Assembly: GCA_052386745.1 (NCBI GenBank)
Contig: JBQTJW010000039.1
Location: forward strand, 1 to 64,000
Direction: 5' to 3'
Origin: Panacagrimonas sp052386745
GTDB lineage: Bacteria > Pseudomonadota > Gammaproteobacteria > Nevskiales > Nevskiaceae
Length of the DNA: 64,000 bases
Made by a program: the position numbers and the translations under genes. Positions 1 through 8,070 of this stretch are shown in pieces. The notes below the pieces were generated by a model that did no database searches, was not told the origin of the DNA, and saw only the letters and a list, made by a program, of their open reading frames with translations. Each line of letters starts with the position of its first letter. Positions within the stretch are counted from its first letter, which is position 1.

Positions 1-3
1 TAG

Positions 4-1318
4 CAGCCTGCTGAAAAACCCGGCATAACGTCTGCTCGGGAAGGTGAGGAGACGGCAAGCATTGAGGGGCGAGGATGCGAGGGATCGAGTCACCACGGCG
101 TTCGATGTTCAGTGACGTCTCGCTGGAGCGGCGAGTGCCCAGTCAACATCCGCTGCGGGCGATTCGCAAGCTGGTGGATGCCGCGTTGGAGCAGATGCAG
201 GGCGCGCTGACGGTGATGGACTCCCATACGGGCCGGCCATCGATTCCGCCGGAACGGCTGATCCGTGCCGTGCTGCTGCAGATCTTCTTCTCGGTCCGAA
301 GCGAACGACAGCTGATGGAACAGCTCGACTACAACCTGCTGTTCCGGTGGTTTGTCGGGCTGGAAGTGGACGATGCGGTATGGGATGCATCGAGCTTTGC
401 AAAGAACCGGGATCGCCTGGTGGATCACGAGGTCGGGCGCAGCCTGCTGGCGGCGGTGATCGCGCAGGCCCGAGAGAACGATCTGGGATCCGACGAACAC
501 TTCAGCGTCGATGGCACGCTGATCCAAGCCTGGGCGTCGATGAAGAGTTTCCAGCGCAAGGATGACGATGCATCCCCGCCGTCGGGCGGTTCGAACACCG
601 AAGTCGACTTTCGCGGTGAGAAGCGCTCGAACGACACGCATCCGTCGACGACGGACCCTGAGTGCCGGCTCTACAAGAAGGCCGAGGGACAGGCATCGGA
701 GCTCGCCTACCTGGGCCATGCGCTGATGGAGAATCGCAACGGGCTGGTGGTCGATGGCTGCGTGACGCAGGCCGATGGCTGTGCGGAGCGCAATGCCGCG
801 ATGATCCTGGTGGACGCGATCAAGGCCCAAGGTCCGATCACGCTGGGGGCGGACAAGGGCTACGACGCGGCCGAGTTTGTCGAGCGACTGGGCAAAGCCC
901 AGGTCGTCCCGCATCTCGCGCAGAACACCAGGAACCGAAAATCGGCGGTCCCGGATGCCATCGCGGCGACCGAGGGTTATGCAATGAGCATCAAGATCCG
1001 CAAACGGATCGAAGAGATCTTCGGCTGGGCCAAAGCCATCGGCGGCATGGCGCAGGCGAAGCTGCGCGGCACCGCCAAGGTCGACTGGCGTTTCATGATG
1101 ACGCTGGCGGCCTACAACCTCGTGCGACTGCGCAAGCTCATCGCACCACCCGTAGGCGAGGTGCGTCTGTGATGCGGGAAATGGGCAAGAAACAAGCAAA
1201 TCAGACGCGATTTATGCGCCTTGCAGGCGGCTCCATCGCGCCACACCGCTTCGCGCATCAAAAAAAATGCTCCGCGAGCAGTGGGTTGCGAAGTTTTGAT
1301 GGGTTTTTCAGCAGGCTG
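4..1318 (+). mobile_element. IS5-family insertion sequence, complete
   Basis: The element is bounded by 18-bp perfect inverted repeats, CAGCCTGCTGAAAAACCC at 4-21 and its reverse complement at 1301-1318. The right end is followed by TTAG (1319-1322) and the left end is preceded by TAG (1-3), with the window starting one base too late to show the fourth base. This fits a YTAR-type 4-bp target duplication, as known for the IS5 group. The element is about 1.3 kb and carries one transposase gene. It looks intact and therefore recent compared with the decayed sequence to its right. Confidence 0.9.
75..1172 (+). CDS. IS5-family transposase (DDE)
   Basis: This is a 365-residue transposase of the IS4/IS5 DDE type, which cuts and joins the ends of its own element. 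The N-terminal part (about residues 10-90) is the helical DUF772-like region of these enzymes. The catalytic residues can be placed: D146 in VDGTLIQAW, D260 in GADKGYD, and E313 in the R(3)E(6)K signature R309-E313-K320 near the end. Length and motifs are normal for a functional enzyme and there is no internal stop. It fills almost the whole space between the inverted repeats at 4-21 and 1301-1318. Confidence 0.93.
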   Translation: MRGIESPRRSMFSDVSLERRVPSQHPLRAIRKLVDAALEQMQGALTVMDSHTGRPSIPPERLIRAVLLQIFFSVRSERQLMEQLDYNLLFRWFVGLEVDDAVWDASSFAKNRDRLVDHEVGRSLLAAVIAQARENDLGSDEHFSVDGTLIQAWASMKSFQRKDDDASPPSGGSNTEVDFRGEKRSNDTHPSTTDPECRLYKKAEGQASELAYLGHALMENRNGLVVDGCVTQADGCAERNAAMILVDAIKAQGPITLGADKGYDAAEFVERLGKAQVVPHLAQNTRNRKSAVPDAIAATEGYAMSIKIRKRIEEIFGWAKAIGGMAQAKLRGTAKVDWRFMMTLAAYNLVRLRKLIAPPVGEVRL

Positions 1319-1358
1319 TTAGCTCTTCGTGAATTCGAGTGTGCAATCTTTGAACAAA

Positions 1359-1562
1359 TCATGACGTCGGCAACATACAGGTGAGGATTTTTAGGCGCAA
1401 GTGCTCCTCATCGCGCTGGCCGTAGGCGCGACGCTAGATGACGCGGATTTTGTTGTTGAGGCCCTGGACGAAGCCCAAAGAGACCTCAGTACTTCGGCCG
1501 GCAGCACGCCGCGATGCCGTCCCAGTGGCGTTCTTCGACCATATCGGCGAGTTTTTCGTATA
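1359..1562 (-). pseudogene. ISL3-family transposase, C-terminal remnant
   Basis: Translating the minus strand by hand gives GFVQGLNNKIRVI, a stop, then RRAYGQRDEEHLRLKILTCM before the terminal stop at 1359-1361. This matches the conserved C-terminus of ISL3-type transposases (GLNNKIRVIQRRAYG, then DEEYLRLK). The in-frame TAG stands where a Gln codon is expected. Further upstream, EERHWDGIAA lies in a different frame, so a frameshift is also present. Only about 65 codons remain, with no inverted repeats and no N-terminal DNA-binding part. It is a dead scar. Confidence 0.72.
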
Positions 1563-1800
1563 ATACGTTTAGCCAAACGAAGAGCCAACGCGGAGGTAGC
1601 GGCAGGCAGCATTCCGTTCTTGGCCTTCTACTGATGAGCGTCGTCGAAGAAAAACCACAACGGTTGGCGCGGACGCCTTCGTGGACGCCTCGAAAGTAGC
1701 GACGCGCTGGGTTTTTCCACCGCGGTGCGGTACTCGATGGCCTATCTCAAGAAGCACGTTTGGGGTCTGGTCCGATGATATCGACGTAAGCCATCGCTGG

Positions 1801-2184
1801 CTAGCTGGACTTCAAATCCACTCGCTCGAATACATCGTGGCCTTGGACATAGCCTTCGGTGGTGCTGGGCTTCTTGTGCCCGGCCAGTTGCTGCGATTTC
1901 GATTTCGGCCATCCCGCAGCGGTGTGCATCGCCATCCCAAGAGATTTGCACTCGTAAAATGTCGGCGGATTGATCAAGGCCGGGAATCGCTCTCGCATGA
2001 GCTCCGTAAACCGCTCCGACAACATCCGGTCCGTACATTGCGCCCAATGATTTCGGAGCGAGCCCACTCTCTTGTCGTTTTGGGCGCGGTTATCCGGTTC
2101 GTATACAAGCAATGCATCACAGTCCGCGACCCGGTATGCGACCGCACAGTCCGTAATTTTTCGGATCATGCGTCCGGCTGGCAC
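1801..2184 (-). pseudogene. tyrosine recombinase (phage-type integrase), C-terminal fragment
   Basis: The 127-residue frame resembles the last part of the catalytic domain of phage/ICE integrases. It has PPTFYECKSLG where these enzymes have a TFHEIRSLG-like box, then QQLAGHKKPSTTEGY carrying the LxGH box and the tyrosine, then a tail (VQGHDVFERV) like the usual LDGH-W-EV ending. The expected His and Arg of the HxxR box are replaced by Tyr and Lys, and the first catalytic Arg region is absent, so it should be inactive. It may be the lost C-terminus of the integrase whose N-terminus lies at 3892-4601, with other material between. Confidence 0.6.
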
Positions 2185-2195
2185 AGACAGTGAAG

Positions 2196-2426
2196 CTATT
2201 TTGGCAAGTCCGCCTCTTCGCCGATCCAGCGATCAGAGGGCTGATGCAGATCAACGAGGCCGTCCGCCAGAGCTTTGGCCACGGCAGCCTTGCGGCTGTT
2301 TACGCAAAGCTTTTCGGCAGCGCGATCCAGGTAATAGCGCACTGTACGGGGTCGGACCCCTAGCGCCGCGGCGACTTCTTCGGCTGTCATAGTGTTCGCC
2401 GTTAGCCGTAAGGCTTTGAGTTCCAT
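2196..2426 (-). CDS. LuxR/GerE-type HTH protein (orphan or truncated)
   Basis: The 76-residue product is almost entirely one GerE-type helix-turn-helix: MTAEEVAAALGVRPRTVRYY followed by LDRAAEKLCVNSRKAAVAKA and a short tail. The spacing is that of the C-terminal DNA-binding domain of LuxR-family regulators, and the last part (AVAKALADGLV) resembles autoinducer-type LuxR proteins. No sensory domain is recognisable upstream, so this is either a broken-off C-terminus or a small stand-alone regulator in the spirit of GerE. It lies among integrase and helicase fragments, so decay is more likely. Confidence 0.55.
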   Translation of the reverse strand: MELKALRLTANTMTAEEVAAALGVRPRTVRYYLDRAAEKLCVNSRKAAVAKALADGLVDLHQPSDRWIGEEADLPK

Positions 2427-2533
2427 GGCCTTGATCGATTAGACGTTTATCGATTGATCCTGACGTGCGAGGTACCGCAAGCGTTCCTTCTTTCAGGTTT
2501 CGCGCGGATCGTCAGAGAGGTTGACTCCTCCGT

Positions 2534-3016
2534 TCATGAACTCACGGAGCGTCGAGCGGTGCAGGTGCGCGTACTGATAAACTCGCCGAGCCGAGCCGAG
2601 TGGACGACCCGCCAAGATGGCCGCTCTGTGATGTATGCCGCGTCTACGAATTTGTCGTGAGCGGCCGCAACGATCTCTCCGCGCTGCTGAAGCTTTGCGT
2701 ATCGGAGAAGAATTGCTGTTCCGGATGGTGGCTGGAGTTCGACCGGAATCGGGTTGATGTGGTCGGACAGGATTTGTTCAAGAAACCATCGGCCGCACTG
2801 CAGGGCGAAGGATTGGTCGCCATGGAAGCGCTGGTCGAACTGGAGAAGAACGGGCAGATCGGAGCGCACGTCGAAGCGCGTCATCGGCTTCTTGGGCGAG
2901 TACAGAATCTCTCGATTCGGTGAGCCCCGATGAATACGTTGTCCGATCTGCCTCAGCGCAGTCTCGACGTTGCGCAGCGAGGTATCCCGATCCTCGACCG
3001 GCAGATACGGGCGCAT
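2534..3016 (-). CDS. hypothetical protein in the integrative-element scar
   Basis: This open frame of about 160 residues starts at an internal Met (RVPRM-RPYLPVED) and could also begin further upstream at 3058. I do not recognise a family. The middle (about residues 45-130) reads like a soluble alpha/beta protein, while the last 40 residues are Arg/Ser-rich and may be out of the true frame. It abuts, head to head, the SNF2-like helicase remnant that starts near 2970-3015 on the other strand, so one of the two has probably lost its 5' end at a recombination joint there. It may not be expressed. Confidence 0.3.
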   Translation of the reverse strand: MRPYLPVEDRDTSLRNVETALRQIGQRIHRGSPNREILYSPKKPMTRFDVRSDLPVLLQFDQRFHGDQSFALQCGRWFLEQILSDHINPIPVELQPPSGTAILLRYAKLQQRGEIVAAAHDKFVDAAYITERPSWRVVHSARLGEFISTRTCTARRSVSS

Positions 3017-3743
3017 GCGAGGCACCCTGACTGCGGAGCTGAAGGACGCATTACGCAAAGGCGATCACTCGCTGCTCGGCGTGGTGCTCAACGTTCTGCT
3101 GGCCTGGCCGGACTGCTGTTTCCGCGATGAGGTAGTAAGACATCCGCGGACCCGTGCCACGCTGGTCGATGCTCCGGCCTTGTTTGGGCCGCTGGAGCTG
3201 ATGCCCAAGGAAGAAGAGCTGATCCGGCTGGTGAAAGCGGAGAAGCGAAGGAACCGCAAGGTTCTGGTCTACACGACATACACCGGCACGCGCGACACCT
3301 CGGCTCGCCTCAAAGCGATTCTGGAGTCCGAGGGCCTGAAGACGGCGGTGCTGCGCGCGAGCGTGGACACATCCCAGCGCGAGGCCTGGATCATGGATGC
3401 GGTGGATCGCGGAATCGACGCGCTGGTCATCAACCCGGAGCTGGTCAAGGCCGGGCTGGACCTGCTGGAGTTTCCGACCATCGTGTTCATGCAAACGGGC
3501 TACAACGTCTACACCCTGCAGCAGGCCTCGCGGCGGTCATGGCGCATCGGCCAGAAGTTGCCGGTCGATGTGCACTTCCTCGGCTACGGCGAGACGACGC
3601 AGATTTCGTGTCTGACGCTCATGGCCAAGAAGATCGCGGTGTCGCAGTCCACGTCCGGTGACATGCCGGATACCGGGCTGGATGTGCTGAACCAGGATGC
3701 CGATTCAATCGAGGTGGCGTTGGCGAAGCAGTTGTTGGGGTGA
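2970..3743 (+). pseudogene. SNF2-like DEAD/DEAH helicase, C-terminal half only
   Basis: About 257 residues match the second RecA-like (helicase C) domain of the large SNF2-type helicases often carried by integrative elements. Visible are KVLVYTTYTGTRDTSARLK (motif IV region), INPELVKAGLDLLEFPTIVF (motif V) and QQASRRSWRIGQ (motif VI, with the arginine finger region). The tail up to the TGA at 3741-3743 looks natural. The first RecA domain with Walker A and DEAH is missing. An in-frame stop lies at about 2929-2931, so the gene is truncated at its 5' end and any product would lack ATPase motifs I-III. A good terminator follows at 3752. Confidence 0.75.
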
Positions 3744-3751
3744 GTTGTCGT

Positions 3752-3781
3752 GGGTGGCCTCTTGACGAGGCCACCCCTTTT
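3752..3781 (+). terminator. rho-independent terminator after the helicase remnant
   Basis: A perfect 10-bp stem GGGTGGCCTC / GAGGCCACCC (3752-3761 with 3767-3776) has a 5-base loop and is followed by CTTTT. It begins 9 bases after the helicase stop codon and is correctly oriented for it. Confidence 0.85.
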
Positions 3782-3891
3782 CTTGCGGTCGAGGGGTCGC
3801 GTTAACGCCGATTGCACAGCGTCGCAAGCTGGCTCGGGAGATGCCCGCCTCACCGAGGACCATCGCACAATCAGCTGGCAGTGGGGCGGGA

Positions 3892-4601
3892 TCAGGTCTG
3901 CGAGAGCGAGAGCGACGTCGCGAGCGACGCTCGCCGTCGCGCTGACGGGATCAGTCCTCGGAAGGAATGGTCGAGCCGACGATTCAGGATGCGGCGGTAG
4001 AGTTGCTCCTCGTCGAAAGCGGCCTGTTGCGCTTTGGTTCTTGTGGCAAGGACAGACGCTCGGTCGGAAGGGATGGTTCTACTGTTCAACCCCCTCAGAA
4101 AGGGGCTGTCATCCCGGTACCCTTTGGACCTAGCCCATGCGAAGGCCTGGATCAGGAGGTCGCGATACCTGCCGTACTCCCCTCTGGTCAGTTTGCCTCC
4201 GTCAAGGAAAACAGACACTTCCAGCCGATCAATATGTGCAATGTCACGATCAGGCCATAGGCGCTTCAGCTTGCCGATCCGCCAACGCTGGTTATCGTAG
4301 GTCCCCTTTGCGGGTTTACCCTCCTCCAACCACCACGCGAGCCAGACGTCGAGTATTTCGTGAAAGGTGGCTTTGGGAGCGTTCAGACGTTGTAGCAGCT
4401 GCTCGGTAGCAGCTGCTCGACGGGGTTCGGCGCCGTGCGACGGTCGTACAGTCGAACCGCAGCCAGGGCCGCGTTCAGGTCCTTGCCAAGCGAAACCTCG
4501 CGGCCGTCATTCCTGAAGAAGAAATACACATGTACGCCACGCCTGCGGCGATACAGCCCCTGGGGCCAGGCAGCGAGCTTTGGGTGGCGTGGACGTGCCA
4601 T
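3892..4601 (-). pseudogene. tyrosine recombinase (integrase) N-terminal part, frameshifted
   Basis: The ATG at 4601 (MARPRHPKL) begins an integrase arm-binding domain with PQGLYRRRRG and REVSLGKDLNAAL, typical of lambda-type/ICE integrases. The frame breaks after EQLL and resumes with QRLNAPKATFHEILDVWLAW and the core-binding helices (TYDNQRWRIGKLKRLWPD, then RYRDLLIQAFAWARSKGYRD). The break coincides with a perfect 14-bp tandem duplication at 4392-4405/4406-4419. Deleting one copy restores the frame. After about residue 180 the similarity ends and the catalytic domain is missing here; a C-terminal integrase fragment lies at 1801-2184. The gene begins 88 bp from the 3' end of tRNA-Val, the usual place for an element integrase. 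Confidence 0.8.
4392..4419. repeat. 14-bp perfect tandem duplication (inactivates integrase)
   Basis: Two identical adjacent copies of GTAGCAGCTGCTCG occupy 4392-4405 and 4406-4419. The unit contains the palindrome AGCAGCTGCT, which could favour slippage. A 14-base gain shifts the integrase frame by two and leads to a stop about ten codons later. Confidence 0.93.
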
Positions 4602-4626
4602 GAAACCGATGGTAATGCACCACCAG

Positions 4627-4658
4627 TTTTTGGACAATTTCGGAAAAATTTTTGGACA
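4627..4658. repeat. direct repeats, candidate integrase arm-type sites
   Basis: TTTTTGGACA occurs at 4627-4636 and again at 4649-4658, 22 bp apart (about two helical turns). Both lie between the integrase start (4601) and the tRNA end (4689). Position and spacing fit arm-type binding sites of a lambda-like integrase. This is inference from arrangement only. Confidence 0.45.
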
Positions 4659-4661
4659 TCC

Positions 4662-4692
4662 ACCAAATCAACATGTAAGTCATTGATTTGGT
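4662..4692. repeat. inverted repeat at the tRNA-Val 3' end (candidate attachment core or tRNA hairpin)
   Basis: ACCAAATCAA (4662-4671) and TTGATTTGGT (4683-4692) form a perfect 10-bp inverted repeat with an 11-base spacer. The right arm overlaps the encoded CCA end of tRNA-Val. It could be the core of the attachment site or a processing/termination hairpin downstream of the tRNA. No T-run follows directly, which weakens the terminator reading. No second copy of the tRNA end was found elsewhere in the window. Confidence 0.4.
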
Positions 4693-4765
4693 AGGCGCGA
4701 GAGGACTCGAACCTCCGACCCCCACCATGTCAAGGTGGTGCTCTAACCAGCTGAGCTACGCGCCT
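4689..4765 (-). tRNA. tRNA-Val (anticodon GAC)
   Basis: The minus strand folds as a 77-nt tRNA. The acceptor stem pairs AGGCGCG with CGCGCCT, followed by discriminator A and an encoded CCA. The D arm contains AGCTCAGCTGG. The anticodon stem is CCACC/GGTGG around loop TTGACAT with anticodon GAC. The T arm contains GGTTCGAGTCC. The GAC anticodon reads Val codons GUC/GUU. Its 3' end faces the integrase remnant, so it is the likely insertion target of the decayed element to its left. Confidence 0.97.
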
Positions 4766-4892
4766 GCTGTGCCGCAGGGGCGCGAAGAGTAGCGACGCGA
4801 CCGGACAGAAGCAAATCCGCCCGCTCCCAGGGAACAGTCCAAAGGAAGCGCGGGCGGCGTCGATGCCGCCTGGAATCAGGCGAATCGGTGCA

Positions 4893-6986
4893 TCAGGCCG
4901 CGTGCAGCAGCATCTGCTCGCGCAGGCGGCGCACTTCGTCGCGCAGCCTGGCGGCCTTCTCGAATTCGAGGTTCTGCGCGGCGAGGCGCATTTCCTTTTC
5001 GAGCTTGCCGATCTTCTTGCCGAGCAGTTCCGGGGTGAGACGGGCCTCGTACTCCCTGGCAGGTTCGGCAGCCTTTGCAAGGGTGCCGCCGCTGCCGTCG
5101 TCGTAGCCGTAGCGCATGAGGTCGGCGACGCGCTTCTGCACGCCACGCGGGGTGATGCCGTTGGCCTGGTTGAATGCCGTCTGCTTGTTGCGGCGGCGGT
5201 CGGTTTCGTCCATGGAACGGCGCATAGAGCCGGTGATCTGGTCCGCGTAGAGAATCGCGCGCCCGTCCAGGTGCCTTGCCGCGCGTCCGATGGTCTGGAT
5301 GAGGGAACGATCGGACCGCAGGAAGCCTTCCTTGTCGGCGTCCAGGATGGCCACCAGCGACACTTCCGGCAGGTCGAGCCCTTCGCGCAGCAGGTTGATG
5401 CCGATCAGCACATCGAACACGCCCAGGCGCAGGTCGCGGATGATTTCCGCGCGCTCCACCGTGTCTACGTCCGAATGCATGTAGCGCACCTTCACGCCGT
5501 TTTCGTGCAGGTAGTCGGTGAGGTCTTCGGCCATGCGCTTGGTGAGCACGGTGATGAGCACGCGCTCGTGCTTGTCCGCGCGGATGCGGATCTCGCCCAG
5601 CACGTCGTCCACCTGCGTGCGCGCGGGGCGCACTTCCACCTGCGGATCGACAAGGCCGGTGGGCCGCACCACCTGCTCCACGACGCTGGACCCGGACTTG
5701 TCGTTCTCGTACGGCCCGGGGGTGGCCGACACGTAGATGGTCTGCGGCACCAGGCCCTGGAATTCCTCGAACTTGAGCGGCCGGTTGTCCATGGCGCTGG
5801 GCAGGCGAAAGCCATATTCCACCAGCGTTTCCTTGCGGCTGCGGTCGCCCTTGTACATGGCGCCGAGCTGCGGGACGGTGACGTGGCTTTCGTCGATCAC
5901 CACCAGCGCGTCGGGCGGCAGGTAGTCGAACAGGCAGGGCGGCGGTTCGCCGGGCGCGCGACCCGACAGGTAGCGACTGTAATTTTCGATGCCGGAGCAG
6001 AAACCCACTTCCTGGATCATTTCCAGATCGAAGGTGGTGCGCTGTTCCACGCGCTGCGCTTCCAGCAGCTTGCCGTTGGCCTGGAACCACTTCACGCGCT
6101 CGCGCATCTCGTCCTTGATGGCGCCGAACGCGGCCATCACCTTCTCGCGCGGGGTCACGTAGTGCGATTTGGGGTAGACCGTGTAGCGCGGCACCTTCTG
6201 GCGTAGCTCGCCGGTCAGCGGGTCGAAGATGGAGACGGATTCGATCACGTCGTCGAACAGTTCCACGCGCACGGCCTCGTCGTCGGCCTCGGCGGGGTGG
6301 ATGTCGATGACGTCGCCGCGCACGCGGAAATTGCCGCGCGCCAGCTCCATCTCGTTGCGCGCGTACTGCATGGACGTGAGCTGGCGCATGAGCGTGCGCT
6401 GGTCGATGCGATCGCCCACCTTCAGGTGCAGCACCATTTTGAAGTAGCTCTCGGGGTCGCCCAGGCCGTAGATGGCCGACACGCTGGCCACGATGATGGA
6501 ATCGCGCCGCTCGATCAGCGCCTTGGTGGCCGACAGGCGCATCTGCTCGATGTGCTCGTTGATGGCGCTGTCCTTCTCGATGAAGGTGTCCGTGCTCGGA
6601 ACGTACGCCTCGGGCTGGTAGTAGTCGTAATAGCTGACGAAATACTCGACGGCGTTGTCCGGGAAGAATTCCTTGAACTCGCCGTAGAGCTGCGCCGCCA
6701 GGGTCTTGTTGGGCGCCAGGATCATGGTCGGGCGCTGGACCTGGTGAATGACGTTGGCGATCGAGTACGTCTTGCCGGAACCGGTCACGCCAAGCAGCGT
6801 CTGGTGCGCCACGCCGGCGTCCAGATTGTCCACCATCGCCGCGATGGCGGCGGGCTGATCGCCCGCCGGCGCCCAGTCCGCCTTGAGCTTGAACAGCGCG
6901 TCGCGCCGGTACTGGAGGCGCTTGACCTTGAGGGACTCGCGGGGGGCTTCTTTCACTGGACGGCCATGAAGGGTGGAGACGCCCAC
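4893..6986 (-). CDS. uvrB: UvrABC excinuclease subunit B
   Basis: UvrB is the helicase-like damage-verification subunit of nucleotide excision repair. It is loaded by UvrA and recruits UvrC for incision. The 697 residues show Walker A LLGVTGSGKT (about 64-73), the DNA-gripping beta-hairpin region YYDYYQPEAYVPSTD (about 119-133), VVIDESHVT (DEAD-type motif II), motif V/VI ending in QTIGRAAR, and a C-terminal UVR domain that binds UvrC. The protein is about 20 residues longer than usual at the N-terminus. The only in-frame ATG is 6986, but a GTG near residue 11 would give a more typical length. It is transcribed toward the tRNA with no operon partner. Its partner uvrA is at 38627. Confidence 0.97.
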   Translation of the reverse strand: MGVSTLHGRPVKEAPRESLKVKRLQYRRDALFKLKADWAPAGDQPAAIAAMVDNLDAGVAHQTLLGVTGSGKTYSIANVIHQVQRPTMILAPNKTLAAQLYGEFKEFFPDNAVEYFVSYYDYYQPEAYVPSTDTFIEKDSAINEHIEQMRLSATKALIERRDSIIVASVSAIYGLGDPESYFKMVLHLKVGDRIDQRTLMRQLTSMQYARNEMELARGNFRVRGDVIDIHPAEADDEAVRVELFDDVIESVSIFDPLTGELRQKVPRYTVYPKSHYVTPREKVMAAFGAIKDEMRERVKWFQANGKLLEAQRVEQRTTFDLEMIQEVGFCSGIENYSRYLSGRAPGEPPPCLFDYLPPDALVVIDESHVTVPQLGAMYKGDRSRKETLVEYGFRLPSAMDNRPLKFEEFQGLVPQTIYVSATPGPYENDKSGSSVVEQVVRPTGLVDPQVEVRPARTQVDDVLGEIRIRADKHERVLITVLTKRMAEDLTDYLHENGVKVRYMHSDVDTVERAEIIRDLRLGVFDVLIGINLLREGLDLPEVSLVAILDADKEGFLRSDRSLIQTIGRAARHLDGRAILYADQITGSMRRSMDETDRRRNKQTAFNQANGITPRGVQKRVADLMRYGYDDGSGGTLAKAAEPAREYEARLTPELLGKKIGKLEKEMRLAAQNLEFEKAARLRDEVRRLREQMLLHAA

Positions 6987-7169
6987 CGAGCTTACAACTG
7001 CTGCGCTGCCGGTTGTCGTGGAACGATCACACCGAATTCCTTCGAGTTGATTCGACCCGCCACTGATCGTCCAGAACCACGAACGGGGCGCATCGCAGGC
7101 TCGATCAGATCGGGCTCGCCGGCCAAGTGCTCTAGCGTCACCTGACCGGCGATCAGTCCGATCTTCTCG

Positions 7170-8039
7170 TTACGCCGCCGCCTCGATGGCCTTGCGAATC
7201 TTCTTCATCGCGGCCACCTCGATCTGGCGAATACGCTCGGCAGAGACGCCGTACTCGTCACCCAGTTCCTGCAGGCCGGCCTTTTCGCCGTCAGACAGCC
7301 AGCGCCGCATGAGGATGTCGCGTGAGCGCGCGTCAAGGCTGGTGACCGAATTGCGCAGGATGGATTCGCGCTGCTCGTTCCAGTCGGCCTCCTCGATGCG
7401 CCGGATCACCGGGTCCTCGACCGCCAGATAATCTTCCGGCACGTAGCTGTTCTCGCCGTCTTCGGGCGTCAGGTTGAACGAGATGTCGGACCCGCCCAGG
7501 CGCCCTTCCATCTGCAGCACCTCTTCCGGCTTCACCTTGAGATCGCGCGCAATGGCTGCCACTTCGGCCTGGTTCATCCAGCCCAGGCGCTTCTTGGCAG
7601 AACGCAGGTTGAAGAACAGCTTGCGCTGGGCCTTGGTCGTCGCAATTTTCACGATACGCCAGTTCTTGAGCACGAACTCGTGGATCTCGGCCTTGATCCA
7701 GTGCACGGCGAAACTGATGAGCCGCACGCCCACGTCGGGGTCGAAGCGCTTCACCGCTTTCATCAGGCCCACGTTGCCCTCCTGGATCAGGTCGGCAAGC
7801 TGCAAGCCGTAGCCCATGTAGCCCCGGGCAATGTGCACCACAAAACGCAGGTTCGACAGAACGAGTTGCTGCGCCGCACCCACGTCGCCGTCGTCGTGCA
7901 GGCGCCGGGCGAGATCCTGCTCGGCCTGTGCTTCCAGAACCGGAATACGGCTCACGGAATGAATGTAAGAATCAAGACTGCCGGCAAGCGGAACGGGCAT
8001 CGCCGCGGGACGCAGCGCAATCGCCGTAGACACACTCAT
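7170..8039 (-). CDS. rpoH: RNA polymerase sigma factor RpoH (sigma-32)
   Basis: This is the heat-shock sigma factor that directs RNA polymerase to chaperone and protease promoters. It has 289 residues, close to the E. coli 284. Region 2 contains DLIQEGNVGLMKAVKRFDP (about 83-101), the family-specific RpoH box QRKLFFNLR lies at 138-146, and region 4 ends in the HTH EYGVSAERIRQIEVAAMKKI. The start ATG is preceded by GGGAGG at a good distance. A perfect CIRCE operator lies 32-58 bases upstream, so HrcA repression is likely in addition to the usual RpoH controls. It is a single gene facing away from the divergent glycosyltransferase. Confidence 0.97.
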   Translation of the reverse strand: MSVSTAIALRPAAMPVPLAGSLDSYIHSVSRIPVLEAQAEQDLARRLHDDGDVGAAQQLVLSNLRFVVHIARGYMGYGLQLADLIQEGNVGLMKAVKRFDPDVGVRLISFAVHWIKAEIHEFVLKNWRIVKIATTKAQRKLFFNLRSAKKRLGWMNQAEVAAIARDLKVKPEEVLQMEGRLGGSDISFNLTPEDGENSYVPEDYLAVEDPVIRRIEEADWNEQRESILRNSVTSLDARSRDILMRRWLSDGEKAGLQELGDEYGVSAERIRQIEVAAMKKIRKAIEAAA

Positions 8040-8070
8040 CAGAAACCTCCCTGTTGAATGGAAGAAGATG

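Noticed and set aside
1562..1800. Short frames between the ISL3 remnant and the integrase fragment
   Set aside because: No product, repeat or RNA fold is recognisable. I see nothing supportable in this stretch.
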